Shown here in pieces: positions 34,220 through 42,365 of a DNA stretch of 64,000 nucleotides. Location: contig CBDFFQ010000001.1 in the NCBI GenBank assembly GCA_965246835.1, forward strand, positions 186,001 through 250,000, in the 5' to 3' direction. Position numbers and translations under genes: made by a program. Positions within the stretch are counted from its first letter, which is position 1. Every line of letters begins with the position of its first letter. This DNA is from JANPPS01 sp965246835. Lineage in GTDB: Bacteria; Pseudomonadota; Alphaproteobacteria; Acetobacterales; Acetobacteraceae. Below the pieces are notes generated by a model. The model was not told where the DNA came from. It saw only the letters and a program-made list of their open reading frames with translations, and did not search any database.

Positions 34220-35436
34220 CCGAAACCCCATCCCCCGGCGCGCTGGCCGGCCTGCGCATAGTCGACCTCACGCGCGTGCTGGGCGGGCCGTATGCCACCA
34301 TGATCCTGTCCGATCACGGCGCCGACGTGATCAAGGTGGAGCCGCCGCAGGGCGACGAGGTGCGTGACTGGGGCCCGCCCTTCCTGGAGCACGACGATGG
34401 CTCCCGGGATGCCAGCTATTTCATCGGCGTGAACCGCAATAAGCGCAGCATCGCGCTCGATCTCTCGCAGCAGGGCGGCCGGGACGTGCTGCTGCGCATG
34501 ATCGAGACGGCGGACGTGCTGATCGAGAACTACAAGCCGGGTGCCATGGAGAAATGGGGTCTGGGATACGAGAAGGATTTGGCGCCGCGTTTCCCGCGCC
34601 TGATTCACTGCCGCGTCTCGGGCTTCGGTGGCGAGGGGCCGCTGGGCGGGCTGCCGGGGTATGACGCGATCCTGCAGGCGATGGTGGGCCTGATGAGCAT
34701 CAATGGCAGCCCGGAGACGGGGCCGTTGCGGATGGGCACGCCCGTGGTGGATTTGGCGACGGGCCTGTATTCCGTGATCGGGATTCTGATGGCGGTGCAT
34801 GAGCGCACGCGGTCCGGTCGGGGCCAGTATCTGGACATGACGCTGCACGATTGCGGCATGGCGCTGCTGCATCCCCAGGCCGCGAATTACTTCCTGAATG
34901 GCAAGCGCCCGGCGGGGCTCGGCAACCCGCATCCCAACATCTCGCCCTATGACAAATACCCGACCGCGACCTGCGAAATTTTCGTGGCCTCCGGCAATGA
35001 GGGGCAATTCCGCAAGCTGTGTGCGGAGCTGGGGCGGCCGGAACTGGCTTCTGACCCGCGATTCCTGACCAATGCCGATCGGGTCACCAACCGGGCGGCG
35101 CTGACGGAGCAGCTGGCGGCGGTGTGCCTGACGCTCGATGGCCATGCGCTGTGCGACCGGTTGTTGCGCGCGGGGTTGCCGGCGGGCCCCGTGCTGATGG
35201 TGGATGAGGCTTTGACGGCGCCGCATACGGCCGCGCGCCGCATGGTGACGGTGCGGGGTGCGTTTCGGGCGCTGGGCACGCCGATCAAGCTGTCCCGCAC
35301 GCCGGGCGGCACACGGTCGGCGCCGCCGCGATTCAACGAGCATGGGGCGGAAGTGCTGGCGGAGCTGGGGTATTCGGCCGGGGAAACAGAGGCGATGCGG
35401 GCGGCAGGGGTGCTGCACACGGTCCGGAAGCGCTGA
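34216..35436 (+). CDS. CaiB/BaiF-family (type III) CoA-transferase
   Basis: A 406-residue enzyme transferring CoA between carboxylic acids. Family landmarks: 'GLRIVDLTRVLGGPYATMIL', 'GADVIKVEPPQGDEVRDWGP', 'RNKRSIALDLSQQGGRDVLL', 'PGYDAILQAMVGLMSINGSP' (catalytic Asp region) and 'HPNISPYDKYPTATCEIFVA'. GTG start overlaps the previous stop (GTGA), so three CoA-handling genes plus the KaiC/receiver pair appear to be one coupled operon. Confidence 0.9.
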   Translation: MTETPSPGALAGLRIVDLTRVLGGPYATMILSDHGADVIKVEPPQGDEVRDWGPPFLEHDDGSRDASYFIGVNRNKRSIALDLSQQGGRDVLLRMIETADVLIENYKPGAMEKWGLGYEKDLAPRFPRLIHCRVSGFGGEGPLGGLPGYDAILQAMVGLMSINGSPETGPLRMGTPVVDLATGLYSVIGILMAVHERTRSGRGQYLDMTLHDCGMALLHPQAANYFLNGKRPAGLGNPHPNISPYDKYPTATCEIFVASGNEGQFRKLCAELGRPELASDPRFLTNADRVTNRAALTEQLAAVCLTLDGHALCDRLLRAGLPAGPVLMVDEALTAPHTAARRMVTVRGAFRALGTPIKLSRTPGGTRSAPPRFNEHGAEVLAELGYSAGETEAMRAAGVLHTVRKR

Positions 35437-35445
35437 TCGTTCGGG

Positions 35446-35499
35446 TGGTGGGTTGCACCCACCCTACGTTTCACGCCGTAGGGTGGGTGCAACCCACCA
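35446..35499. repeat. Perfect long inverted repeat after the CaiB-type gene
   Basis: A 23-bp perfect stem (35446-35468 with 35477-35499) around an 8-base loop. Each arm contains GGTGGGTTGCACCCACCCTA, which is itself partly palindromic. It lies 9 bases after one stop and 4 bases before the stop of converging bolA, so it can end both transcripts. The sequence looks like a dispersed palindromic repeat rather than a unique terminator; no T-tract follows. Confidence 0.8.
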
Positions 35500-35502
35500 A
35501 AC

Positions 35503-35784
35503 TCAGGACCCGGCCTGCTCCGAGGGTGTCCGCAACGTCAACGCCAGGGCATGCAGCCCGCCCGCGAACTCCGGGTCCAGCACCGCGTACACCATCCGAT
35601 GCCGGGCCACCCTGCCCTGCCCGGCGAACCGCTCCGACACCACCAGCACGCTGTAATGCGTTTCGCCGCCGGGCTGCGCGCCCATGTGACCGGCGTGTTT
35701 CTGGCTGTCATCCACCACCTCCAGCCGGGTCGGCGCAAAGGCTTCGGTGAGGGCGGCGTGGAGGCGGTCGGCGCGCGTGTTCAT
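35503..35784 (-). CDS. BolA family protein
   Basis: A 93-residue BolA/IbaG-fold protein. 'RLHAALTEAFAPTRLEVVDD' starts the domain, 'SQKHAGHMGAQPGGETHYSV' contains the histidine/glycine segment used with glutaredoxins, and 'RVARHRMVYAVLDPEF' with 'HALALTLRTP' is the family C terminus. Start at ATG 35784; a longer frame upstream would overlap the divergent J-domain gene. Monothiol glutaredoxin partner not in the window. Confidence 0.92.
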   Translation of the reverse strand: MNTRADRLHAALTEAFAPTRLEVVDDSQKHAGHMGAQPGGETHYSVLVVSERFAGQGRVARHRMVYAVLDPEFAGGLHALALTLRTPSEQAGS

Positions 35785-35860
35785 GCCATGCGTGCTACTC
35801 CTGCCGGTGTGCGCCGCCAAGGGACTTGCCGCCGCCGCTAAGTGGCGCACATAAAGCGGG

Positions 35861-36457
35861 ATGACCCGACGCACCCCGCGAGCCAGGGCCTTTGCGCCCG
35901 ACCCGGCTGCGCCGGGGAAACCCTGCGACATGCCTTCCTGCACCTGCGCCGGGGAGTATCGCGCGCCGAAATCGCGGACGAGCCTCAATGAGTATTGGTG
36001 GTTCTGCCTCGAGCATGTGCGCGCCTACAACGCGTCCTGGGATTACTACAAGGGCATGACCCCCGGGCAGATCGAGCAGCAGACAAGGTCCGACACCGGG
36101 TGGCAGCGTCCGACCTGGCCGCTCGGCTCGCTCGGCAAGCAGAATGCGTTGGACGAGGCGATGGCGCGGGATCCGTTCGACATCCTGGCGGCAGGGCGCA
36201 TGCGGCGTGCGGGCGCCGGGCCGGCCAAGCCCACGATGCCGCCCGAATTGCGGGAGCCCGCGCACACGCTGGGGCTCGACTGGCCGTTCTCGATGGAGGT
36301 GTTGAAGGCGCGCTACAAGGAACTCGCCAAGCGCCATCATCCCGACGCGAATGGCGGCGACCGTGCGTCCGAGGAGCGGCTCAAGACGATCAATATCGCC
36401 TATGCGGCGTTACGCAGCTATCTTTCCAGCGAGCCCCGCATGGCCGCGGCCGGGTGA
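35861..36457 (+). CDS. J-domain protein (DnaJ-like) next to cobST
   Basis: A 198-residue protein with a C-terminal J domain (about 135-190): 'LKARYKELAKRHHPDANGGD' contains the HPD tripeptide needed to stimulate DnaK. The N-terminal half holds a cysteine-rich element 'CDMPSCTCAGEYRAPKSR' then 'YWWFCLEHVRAYNASWDYYK', typical of the alphaproteobacterial J-protein that sits between bolA and cobS. Precise client unknown; the linkage suggests help in assembling cobaltochelatase, which is inference. Confidence 0.88.
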   Translation: MTRRTPRARAFAPDPAAPGKPCDMPSCTCAGEYRAPKSRTSLNEYWWFCLEHVRAYNASWDYYKGMTPGQIEQQTRSDTGWQRPTWPLGSLGKQNALDEAMARDPFDILAAGRMRRAGAGPAKPTMPPELREPAHTLGLDWPFSMEVLKARYKELAKRHHPDANGGDRASEERLKTINIAYAALRSYLSSEPRMAAAG

Positions 36458-36505
36458 GCTTTCATCAACACCCCCGATCGCGCTAGGATCGCGCACCCTC
36501 GGGAC

Positions 36506-37513
36506 ATGACACAGGACCCACGGCCTATGAACGAGATCTCTCGCCACCCGAGCGCCCCCGACACGACCATCAGCGCGCGTGAGGCATTCGGCCTCGATGC
36601 GGACATGATGGTGCCGGGCTTCCTGGCGCCGACCGAGCATGTGCCGGAGCTGGACCCCACCTACAAGTTCGACCGGGAGACCACGCTGGCGATCCTTGCC
36701 GGCTTCGCGTTCAACCGGCGGGTGCTGATCCAGGGCTACCACGGCACCGGCAAGAGCACGCATATCGAGCAGGTCGCGGCCCGGCTGAACTGGCCCTGCA
36801 TCCGCGTGAACCTCGACAGCCACATCAGCCGCATCGACCTGATCGGCAAAGATGCGATCGTCCTGAAGGACGGCAAGCAGATCACCGAGTTCCGCGAAGG
36901 CATCCTGCCATGGGCGCTGCAGCACCCCTGCGCGCTGGTGTTCGACGAATACGACGCGGGCCGGCCGGATGTGATGTTCGTGATCCAGCGCGTGCTGGAG
37001 GTGGAGGGCCGGCTGACGCTGCTGGACCAAAATCGCGTGATCCGCCCGCATCCGAGTTTTCGCTTGTTCGCGACGGCCAACACGGTGGGGCTCGGCGACA
37101 CGACGGGCCTCTATCACGGCACGCAGCAGATCAACCAGGGCCAGATGGACCGCTGGAACGTGGTCGCGACGCTGAATTACCTGCCGCATGCGCAGGAGAC
37201 GGCGATCGTGCTGGCGAAGCTCGGCGTTGATGCCAGCGACAAGGCGATGAAGAAGCAGATCGAGAGCATGGTGGCGTTGGCGGAGCTGACGCGGGCCGGG
37301 TTCATCAACGGAGACATCTCCACCGTGATGTCGCCCCGCACCGTGATCACCTGGGCCGAGAACACGCGGATCTTCAAGGATATCGGCTTCGCGTTCCGGC
37401 TGACGTTCCTCAACAAGTGCGACGAGGCGGAGCGGTCGACGGTGGCGGAGTATTACCAGCGCTGCTTCAACGAAGACCTGCCGCTCGGCCCGGGCGCGCG
37501 CAAGGGGTTCTGA
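36506..37513 (+). CDS. cobS: Aerobic cobaltochelatase subunit CobS
   Basis: A 335-residue AAA+ ATPase. With CobT (and CobN) it inserts cobalt into hydrogenobyrinate a,c-diamide in aerobic B12 synthesis. Walker A is 'GYHGTGKSTHIEQVAARL', Walker B 'LVFDEYDAGRPD', and sensor 1 region 'FRLFATANTVGLGDTTGL'. A second in-frame ATG at 36527 (MNEISRHP) is also possible. It is followed by cobT after one base. cobN is not in the window. Confidence 0.95.
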   Translation: MTQDPRPMNEISRHPSAPDTTISAREAFGLDADMMVPGFLAPTEHVPELDPTYKFDRETTLAILAGFAFNRRVLIQGYHGTGKSTHIEQVAARLNWPCIRVNLDSHISRIDLIGKDAIVLKDGKQITEFREGILPWALQHPCALVFDEYDAGRPDVMFVIQRVLEVEGRLTLLDQNRVIRPHPSFRLFATANTVGLGDTTGLYHGTQQINQGQMDRWNVVATLNYLPHAQETAIVLAKLGVDASDKAMKKQIESMVALAELTRAGFINGDISTVMSPRTVITWAENTRIFKDIGFAFRLTFLNKCDEAERSTVAEYYQRCFNEDLPLGPGARKGF

Positions 37514-37514
37514 G

Positions 37515-39392
37515 TTGAGCGGCGCCAAGGAGAATACCCGCACCGAGGAGTTCAAGCGCGCCACGGCCGGCGCCCTCCGTGCGATCGCGCAGACGCAGGA
37601 CGTGCAGGTCGCGTTCCAGCCCGGCCCCTCCGGCGTGATCGGCAAGCGGGCCCGGCTGCCGCTCCCTACACGTGCGCTGCCGCCGGCCGAGATGGCGAAG
37701 CTGCGCGGGGCGGCGGACAGCGTGGCACTGCGGCTCCGTCATCACGATGACGCCGTGCACGCGGCCCGGAGCCCGGGACGGCGCGAGGCGAAGGATGTGT
37801 ATGACGCGCTGGAGCAGGCGCGGGTCGAGGTGATCGGCGGTCAGCACATGGCGGGTGTCGCAGCCAACCTCCGCGCCCGGCTCAATGACGAGTGCGAGGC
37901 CGAGGGCTTCGATCGCATGACCCGCAAGGACCAGGTGCCGCTGCCGGCGGCGCTCGCGTTGCTGGCGCGGGAACGCATGTCGGGCCAGGATTCGCCTGAC
38001 GCCGCGATGAAAATTCTCGAGACCTGGCGGGGCACGCTGGGCGAGGAAGCCGAGCAGGCGCTGACGGAGATGGCGACGGCGCAGCACGACCAGGGCCGCT
38101 TCACCCGCGCCGCCCGCAAGCTGCTGGCGGCCCTCGACCTCGCCGAGGCCGAAGTCGAGAACGAGCCCGACGACCAGAACGACGACAGCGAAGACGGCGG
38201 CGAGCAGGCCGGGGCGCAGGATAATTCCGAGCAGGCCGAAGGCGATAGCGAGAGCGAGCAGGAGAGCACGCTGGGCGCTCAGCCCGAGGAGATGCAGGGC
38301 GACGCCAGCGAGGACGAGGGCGAGGACGATACCGACGAGGACAGCGCGGCCTCCGAAGGGGATGACCGCCCCGGCGGCCCGCAGCAGCGGCGGGAGCCCG
38401 TGACGGCGGACGACCACGCCACCTATCGCGCCTATAGCCGCCACAATGACGAGGAAACCGACGCGGAAGACCTCTGCGATCCCGAGGAGCTGAGCCGGCT
38501 GCGGCAGCAGCTCGACCAGCAGCTGCAGCATCTGCAGGGCGTCGTGTCCAAGCTCGCGAACCGGTTGCAGCGGCGGTTGCTGGCGCAGCAGACGCGGGCG
38601 TGGGAGTTCGATCTCGATGAGGGTATGCTGGATGCCGGGCGGCTGGCGCGGGTGATCGTGAACCCGTTGCTGAGCCTGTCCTACAAGCGGGAGCGGGAGA
38701 CGGATTTCCGCGATACGGTCGTGACCTTGCTGATCGACAATTCCGGCTCCATGCGCGGGCGGCCGATCACGGTGGCGGCGATGTGCGGAGACATCCTGGC
38801 CCGCACGCTGGAGCGTTGCGCGGTCAAGGTGGAGGTGCTTGGCTTCACCACACGGGCCTGGAAAGGCGGACAGTCCCGCGAGCGGTGGGTGCAGGACGGC
38901 AAGCCGCGCAACCCGGGCCGGCTCAACGATCTCCGGCATATCATCTACAAATCGGCCGATGCGCCGTGGCGGCGGGCGCGCAAGAATTTGGGCCTCATGC
39001 TGCGGGAGGGCTTGCTCAAGGAGAACATCGATGGCGAGGCGCTGCTCTGGGCGTATCGCCGCCTGGTGAACCGGCCGGAGCATCGCCGTATTCTGATGGT
39101 GATCAGCGATGGCGCGCCGGTGGATGACAGCACGCTCTCGGTCAATCCCGGCAATTACCTGGAGAAGCACCTGCGCGAAGTGATTCGCGAGATCGAGGGG
39201 CGCGACCAGGTCGAGCTGATCGCGATCGGCATCGGGCATGACGTGACCCGGTATTATCGCCGCGCCGTGACGATCGTGGATGCGGAGGAGTTGGGCGGCA
39301 CAGTCATGAAGAAGCTGGCCGAGCTGTTCGACGAAGACGCCGCGCGCCAATGGGGCCGGGTCATGGCGGAGCGGGCGCCACTCGTGGCCTGA
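37515..39392 (+). CDS. cobT: Aerobic cobaltochelatase subunit CobT
   Basis: A 625-residue protein starting with TTG directly after cobS. An N-terminal helical part is followed by a very acidic linker (about 210-300, runs of D/E such as 'EDEGEDDTDEDSAASEGDD'), and a C-terminal von Willebrand A domain with the MIDAS motif 'LLIDNSGSMRGRPIT'. This is the normal CobT layout: the metal-ion-binding integrin-like domain couples CobS ATPase cycles to chelation. Confidence 0.95.
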   Translation: MSGAKENTRTEEFKRATAGALRAIAQTQDVQVAFQPGPSGVIGKRARLPLPTRALPPAEMAKLRGAADSVALRLRHHDDAVHAARSPGRREAKDVYDALEQARVEVIGGQHMAGVAANLRARLNDECEAEGFDRMTRKDQVPLPAALALLARERMSGQDSPDAAMKILETWRGTLGEEAEQALTEMATAQHDQGRFTRAARKLLAALDLAEAEVENEPDDQNDDSEDGGEQAGAQDNSEQAEGDSESEQESTLGAQPEEMQGDASEDEGEDDTDEDSAASEGDDRPGGPQQRREPVTADDHATYRAYSRHNDEETDAEDLCDPEELSRLRQQLDQQLQHLQGVVSKLANRLQRRLLAQQTRAWEFDLDEGMLDAGRLARVIVNPLLSLSYKRERETDFRDTVVTLLIDNSGSMRGRPITVAAMCGDILARTLERCAVKVEVLGFTTRAWKGGQSRERWVQDGKPRNPGRLNDLRHIIYKSADAPWRRARKNLGLMLREGLLKENIDGEALLWAYRRLVNRPEHRRILMVISDGAPVDDSTLSVNPGNYLEKHLREVIREIEGRDQVELIAIGIGHDVTRYYRRAVTIVDAEELGGTVMKKLAELFDEDAARQWGRVMAERAPLVA

Positions 39393-39410
39393 TGGGTGCG
39401 ATCCGCTCTC

Positions 39411-39503
39411 TCCCGTCAGTGCGAGCGGTTTGGCGAAGCGATTCAGGGGTAAAGCGCGCGCCTGTCGCTTCTGGATTGCCACGCTCCGCTCGCACTGACG
39501 GGA
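39411..39503. repeat. Palindromic repeat element between cobT and the GT2 gene
   Basis: A 17-bp perfect inverted repeat, TCCCGTCAGTGCGAGCG (39411-39427) with CGCTCGCACTGACGGGA (39487-39503), flanks a 59-base centre that itself contains 'GGCGAAGCG' and 'GGATTGCC'. This resembles the widespread 'TGCGAGCGAAGCGAAGCAATCC' type of dispersed palindrome. It may serve as a transcript-stabilising or terminating hairpin after cobT. Confidence 0.7.
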
Positions 39504-39507
39504 TCCC

Positions 39508-40461
39508 ATGCGCCTGATCGGCGTCTCGCGCATCCTGAACGAGGCCGGGCTGATCGAGGCGTTCGTGCGGCATCATGCCGGGCTGCTCGACCGCCACATC
39601 CTGCTGGATAATGGCAGCACGGACGGGACGGTCGAGATCCTGCACGCCTTACACAGCGAGGGTCTGCCGATCGAGCTGCATCAAGCGGAGGCGCCGCTGT
39701 TCACGGAGCCGCTGGTCAACACGACGCTGTATGGGTTGGCGGTGGGCGCCGGGGCGGATTGGGTGCTGTTCCTCGATGCCGACGAGTTGGTGCACGACAC
39801 GCAGGAGCCCGGCGGGTTGCGCGCCGTGCTGGATGCGGTGCCACCGGACATCGCGTGTGTTTTCCTGCCGCTGTTCGATTACCGCGCCCCGGTGCCGCAG
39901 ACGGAACATGAGCCGCATCCCTTCCACCGGCTCGTGCGGCGGGAGGCGGTGTCGGGCGTAAAAAAGGTCTGCGTGCGCCGGATCGATCCCGCCCGGATCG
40001 TGGTGCAGGCCGGCAATCATGATGTGACGGTCGATGGCGCGATCATGGCGGGACCGTTGCAGAAGCGCGTGTTCCTGGCCCATTTCCCGCGGCGTTCCCC
40101 GGCCCAATTCGCGGCCAAGGCGGCGATCGGGCGCCTCAAGGTCTTGGCAGCTGGACAGGAAGGGACGCAGCTCCGCTGGAATTGGCACTATGACGAGCCG
40201 TTCGAAGCGTTGAAGCGGGACCCCAAGGGGTGGATGGCGGAGAAAATGGCCGACGATCCCGCCTGGATCGTAGATCCCGTGCCGGACCGCGGCGGCGCGC
40301 TGCGCTACACGGAGTCGCCCGATGACGAGGCGCGGCTACTGTCCATGCTGCTGCACTATGCGGAAGGGCTGGCCCGCTCGCATGGCGCGATCCTGGACCA
40401 GAAGCGCCTGGTCCGCACCGCGCTGCACCGCGAGGCGCTGGCGTTCAGGCGTCTGTTCTGA
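39508..40461 (+). CDS. Glycosyltransferase family 2-like protein
   Basis: A 317-residue GT-A fold protein. The N terminus 'MRLIGVSRILNEAGLIEAFV' and 'LLDNGSTDGTVEIL' form the nucleotide-sugar site, and 'WVLFLDADELVH' provides the D-x-D metal motif. This is the subgroup with a shortened acceptor region seen in lipopolysaccharide-type loci. It has no glycan genes next to it, and its stop overlaps the convergent hydrolase gene by 17 bases. Substrate unknown. Confidence 0.85.
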   Translation: MRLIGVSRILNEAGLIEAFVRHHAGLLDRHILLDNGSTDGTVEILHALHSEGLPIELHQAEAPLFTEPLVNTTLYGLAVGAGADWVLFLDADELVHDTQEPGGLRAVLDAVPPDIACVFLPLFDYRAPVPQTEHEPHPFHRLVRREAVSGVKKVCVRRIDPARIVVQAGNHDVTVDGAIMAGPLQKRVFLAHFPRRSPAQFAAKAAIGRLKVLAAGQEGTQLRWNWHYDEPFEALKRDPKGWMAEKMADDPAWIVDPVPDRGGALRYTESPDDEARLLSMLLHYAEGLARSHGAILDQKRLVRTALHREALAFRRLF

Positions 40462-41362
40462 CGGTCAGTGCCGCGAGGATCGGCGCCGCGTGGTTCAGCG
40501 CCAGCGAGTAATGCCCCTCCCCGGGGATCACGGTCAGCGTGGCGCCGGGGATTGCCTGATAGGCGGCGAGCGAGGCGAGGGGGATCAGCGTGTCGTCGGC
40601 GCCGCACCAGATTGCGGTCGGCACCCGCATTTGGTCCAACGCGATGCCCCACGGCTTGGCATAGATGAAGGCGTCGCAGAGCGCGCCCTGCACGCTACGC
40701 CCCAGCCCTTCGCGCCAGACCCGTGCCAGCCCCTGCACCAACGCCGGGGTCAGCGCGGCGCGATCGCTTTCCGGCAGGGACTTGCCGACCAGCGTGCTGG
40801 GCGTGATCAGCCGGCGCTTGAGCAACGGCCGCATCACGCTGAACAGCCGGTGCGCCAGGCGGGGATGCCGCCCAAGCCGGAACAGATGCGCGACGCCGCC
40901 GCTCCAGGCCGCCTTGTGTTCGGAGGGCGGCACCGGACAGACCAGAGCGAGGCCCGCCACGCGATCGGGCAAGGCATGGGCGCAGGCCGCCGCGAACGGC
41001 CCGCCGCCCGAAAGCCCCACGATGTGGAACCGGGGCAGCCCCAACCGGTCCGCGACCTCCGCCACGTCGGCCGGCCAGTCCAGCAAGGTGCGGCCCGGTG
41101 CCGGGGTGGAGCGGCCGTAGCCGGGCCGATCGAATGCCAGCAGGCGCACGGGCAAGTCGGCGATCAATCCGGCTTCGAGCCGGGAGGCGGGCCAGCCATG
41201 GAAATAGAATACGGGTGGACCGGCGGGATCGCCATACTCCTCGACGGCAATCACCCGGCCGTCCTTCAGCCGCACCATGAAGGATGGCAGGGAGGAGCGC
41301 CGTGGCCGGATTGGCCGCCGCAATCCGCGGAGCGTGAGGCGTTTGAGGGAGAGCGGGACCAT
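40445..41362 (-). CDS. Alpha/beta-fold hydrolase
   Basis: Up to 305 residues. Catalytic triad candidates are Ser in 'HIVGLSGGGPFAAA', Asp in 'WCGADDTLIP' and His in 'IPGEGHYSL'. The oxyanion segment is 'VFYFHGWPASRLE'. An in-frame ATG at 41278 ('MVRLKDGRVIAVEEYGD') matches the usual beginning of the fold, so the first 28 residues may not be translated. Substrate unknown; related to small esterases and haloperoxidase-like enzymes. It follows the rpmB terminator. Confidence 0.85.
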   Translation of the reverse strand: MVPLSLKRLTLRGLRRPIRPRRSSLPSFMVRLKDGRVIAVEEYGDPAGPPVFYFHGWPASRLEAGLIADLPVRLLAFDRPGYGRSTPAPGRTLLDWPADVAEVADRLGLPRFHIVGLSGGGPFAAACAHALPDRVAGLALVCPVPPSEHKAAWSGGVAHLFRLGRHPRLAHRLFSVMRPLLKRRLITPSTLVGKSLPESDRAALTPALVQGLARVWREGLGRSVQGALCDAFIYAKPWGIALDQMRVPTAIWCGADDTLIPLASLAAYQAIPGATLTVIPGEGHYSLALNHAAPILAALTVRTDA

Positions 41363-41369
41363 CTAACGC

Positions 41370-41395
41370 AAAAGGCCCGCCGAAGCGGGCCTTTT
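41370..41395 (-). terminator. Intrinsic terminator of rpmB
   Basis: A perfect 11-bp stem AAAAGGCCCGC/GCGGGCCTTTT (41370-41380 with 41385-41395) around a 4-base loop, 17 bases after the rpmB stop in the direction of transcription, with the T-run at the 3' side of the stem. Confidence 0.9.
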
Positions 41396-41411
41396 CATGC
41401 CGTGAGGGAGA

Positions 41412-41720
41412 TCAGGCCGCCGGGGCAGCGGCGGCGCGCTTGACCTGGCTGCGCACGATGCGGCGCTTCAACGACTGCGCCTCTGCCGGAAGGTCCCGGT
41501 TCGGCGTGCCGAGCAGGAAGGCATCGAGGCCGCCATTATGCTCGATCGTGCGGATAGCGTGCGTGGTCAGGCGCACGCGGATCGTGGTGCCCAGGATGTC
41601 CGACAGCAGGGAGGTGTGCTGCAGGTTGGGCAGGAAGCGGCGGCGGCTCTTGTTGTTCGCGTGGCTGACATTGTTGCCAGACTGCACGCCCTTGCCGGTG
41701 AACTGGCAGCGACGAGACAT
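41412..41720 (-). CDS. rpmB: 50S ribosomal protein L28
   Basis: A 102-residue L28: 'SRRCQFTGKGVQSGNNVSHA' followed by 'NNKSRRRFLPNLQ' is the family N terminus, and 'IRVRLTTHAIRTIEHNGGLD' the core. It has an alphaproteobacterial C-terminal extension of about 25 residues ('AEAQSLKRRIVRSQVKRA'). Single gene with its own terminator. Confidence 0.97.
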   Translation of the reverse strand: MSRRCQFTGKGVQSGNNVSHANNKSRRRFLPNLQHTSLLSDILGTTIRVRLTTHAIRTIEHNGGLDAFLLGTPNRDLPAEAQSLKRRIVRSQVKRAAAAPAA

Positions 41721-41857
41721 CGGAAAACCCTCAAATCAATGCGCCGCGCGGGAGGTTGTCCCGGCGGTCGGAGCAGGGGGTATGCCTACGGGGCCGTCTG
41801 GCGTCAAGGCCCCGTAGGCTTTCCCTTCAGCCGGGGCAGCTACCTAAGCCGAAATCG

Positions 41858-42025
41858 CTACTTTAGACTGAGCCGCTCCATTTCCTCCTTGAGCCGCAGT
41901 TTCTCGACCTTCAGCCGCGTCAGCGCGTCCCCGTCCGGCAGGGGCCGGTGATCTTCGTCGGCGATGCGGGTTTCCAGTGATGCATGACGGTCCTTCAGGC
42001 TCTCGATCCGCGATTGCAGGCTCAT
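41858..42025 (-). CDS. YdcH-family small coiled-coil protein (DUF465)
   Basis: A 55-residue highly charged helix: 'MSLQSRIESLKDRHASLETR' through 'RLKVEKLRLKEEMERL'. The ATG at 42025 has a strong AGGAGG 5 bases upstream, so I prefer it to an earlier in-frame start at 42094. YdcH proteins are uncharacterised, usually present as two copies. Divergent from another YdcH-type gene at 42165. Confidence 0.85.
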   Translation of the reverse strand: MSLQSRIESLKDRHASLETRIADEDHRPLPDGDALTRLKVEKLRLKEEMERLSLK

Positions 42026-42164
42026 GGTGCCTCCTGTGATGGCGCGCGATGCCGCGCTCCGTGACGGTACTACACGCCGAATGGTTAATTCCATCTCAAT
42101 CCAGCATGGAAGTTTCGGCGGCGCCTGCGTGGCATCGCGCCGGGCCGCATGGTAGCGTTATGCC

Positions 42165-42365
42165 ATGCTGACCGACCGTGATTCCCTGCTGCGCCAATTG
42201 CATGAGCTCCGCAGCGAACATCGTGACCTCGACACCGTCATCGCCCGGCTCTCGGAAGCCGGGACCGACCAGTTGCATCTGCAGCGGCTGAAGAAACGCA
42301 AGCTGCTGCTGAAGGACGAAGTCGCCTGGCTCGAAAGCCGGCTGATCCCGGACAGCATCGCGTGA
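42165..42365 (+). CDS. YdcH-family small coiled-coil protein upstream of purE (DUF465)
   Basis: A 66-residue charged helical protein: 'DSLLRQLHELRSEHRDLDTV' and 'LHLQRLKKRKLLLKDEVAWL' match the DUF465 pattern. Its stop overlaps the purE start by 4 bases, an arrangement seen in other alphaproteobacteria, so it is translated with purEK. Function unknown. Confidence 0.85.
   Translation: MLTDRDSLLRQLHELRSEHRDLDTVIARLSEAGTDQLHLQRLKKRKLLLKDEVAWLESRLIPDSIA

Noticed and set aside
37467..39533. A 688-codon open frame on the minus strand opposite cobT
   Set aside because: cobT on the plus strand has all family motifs; the antisense frame is low-complexity and reflects codon bias.
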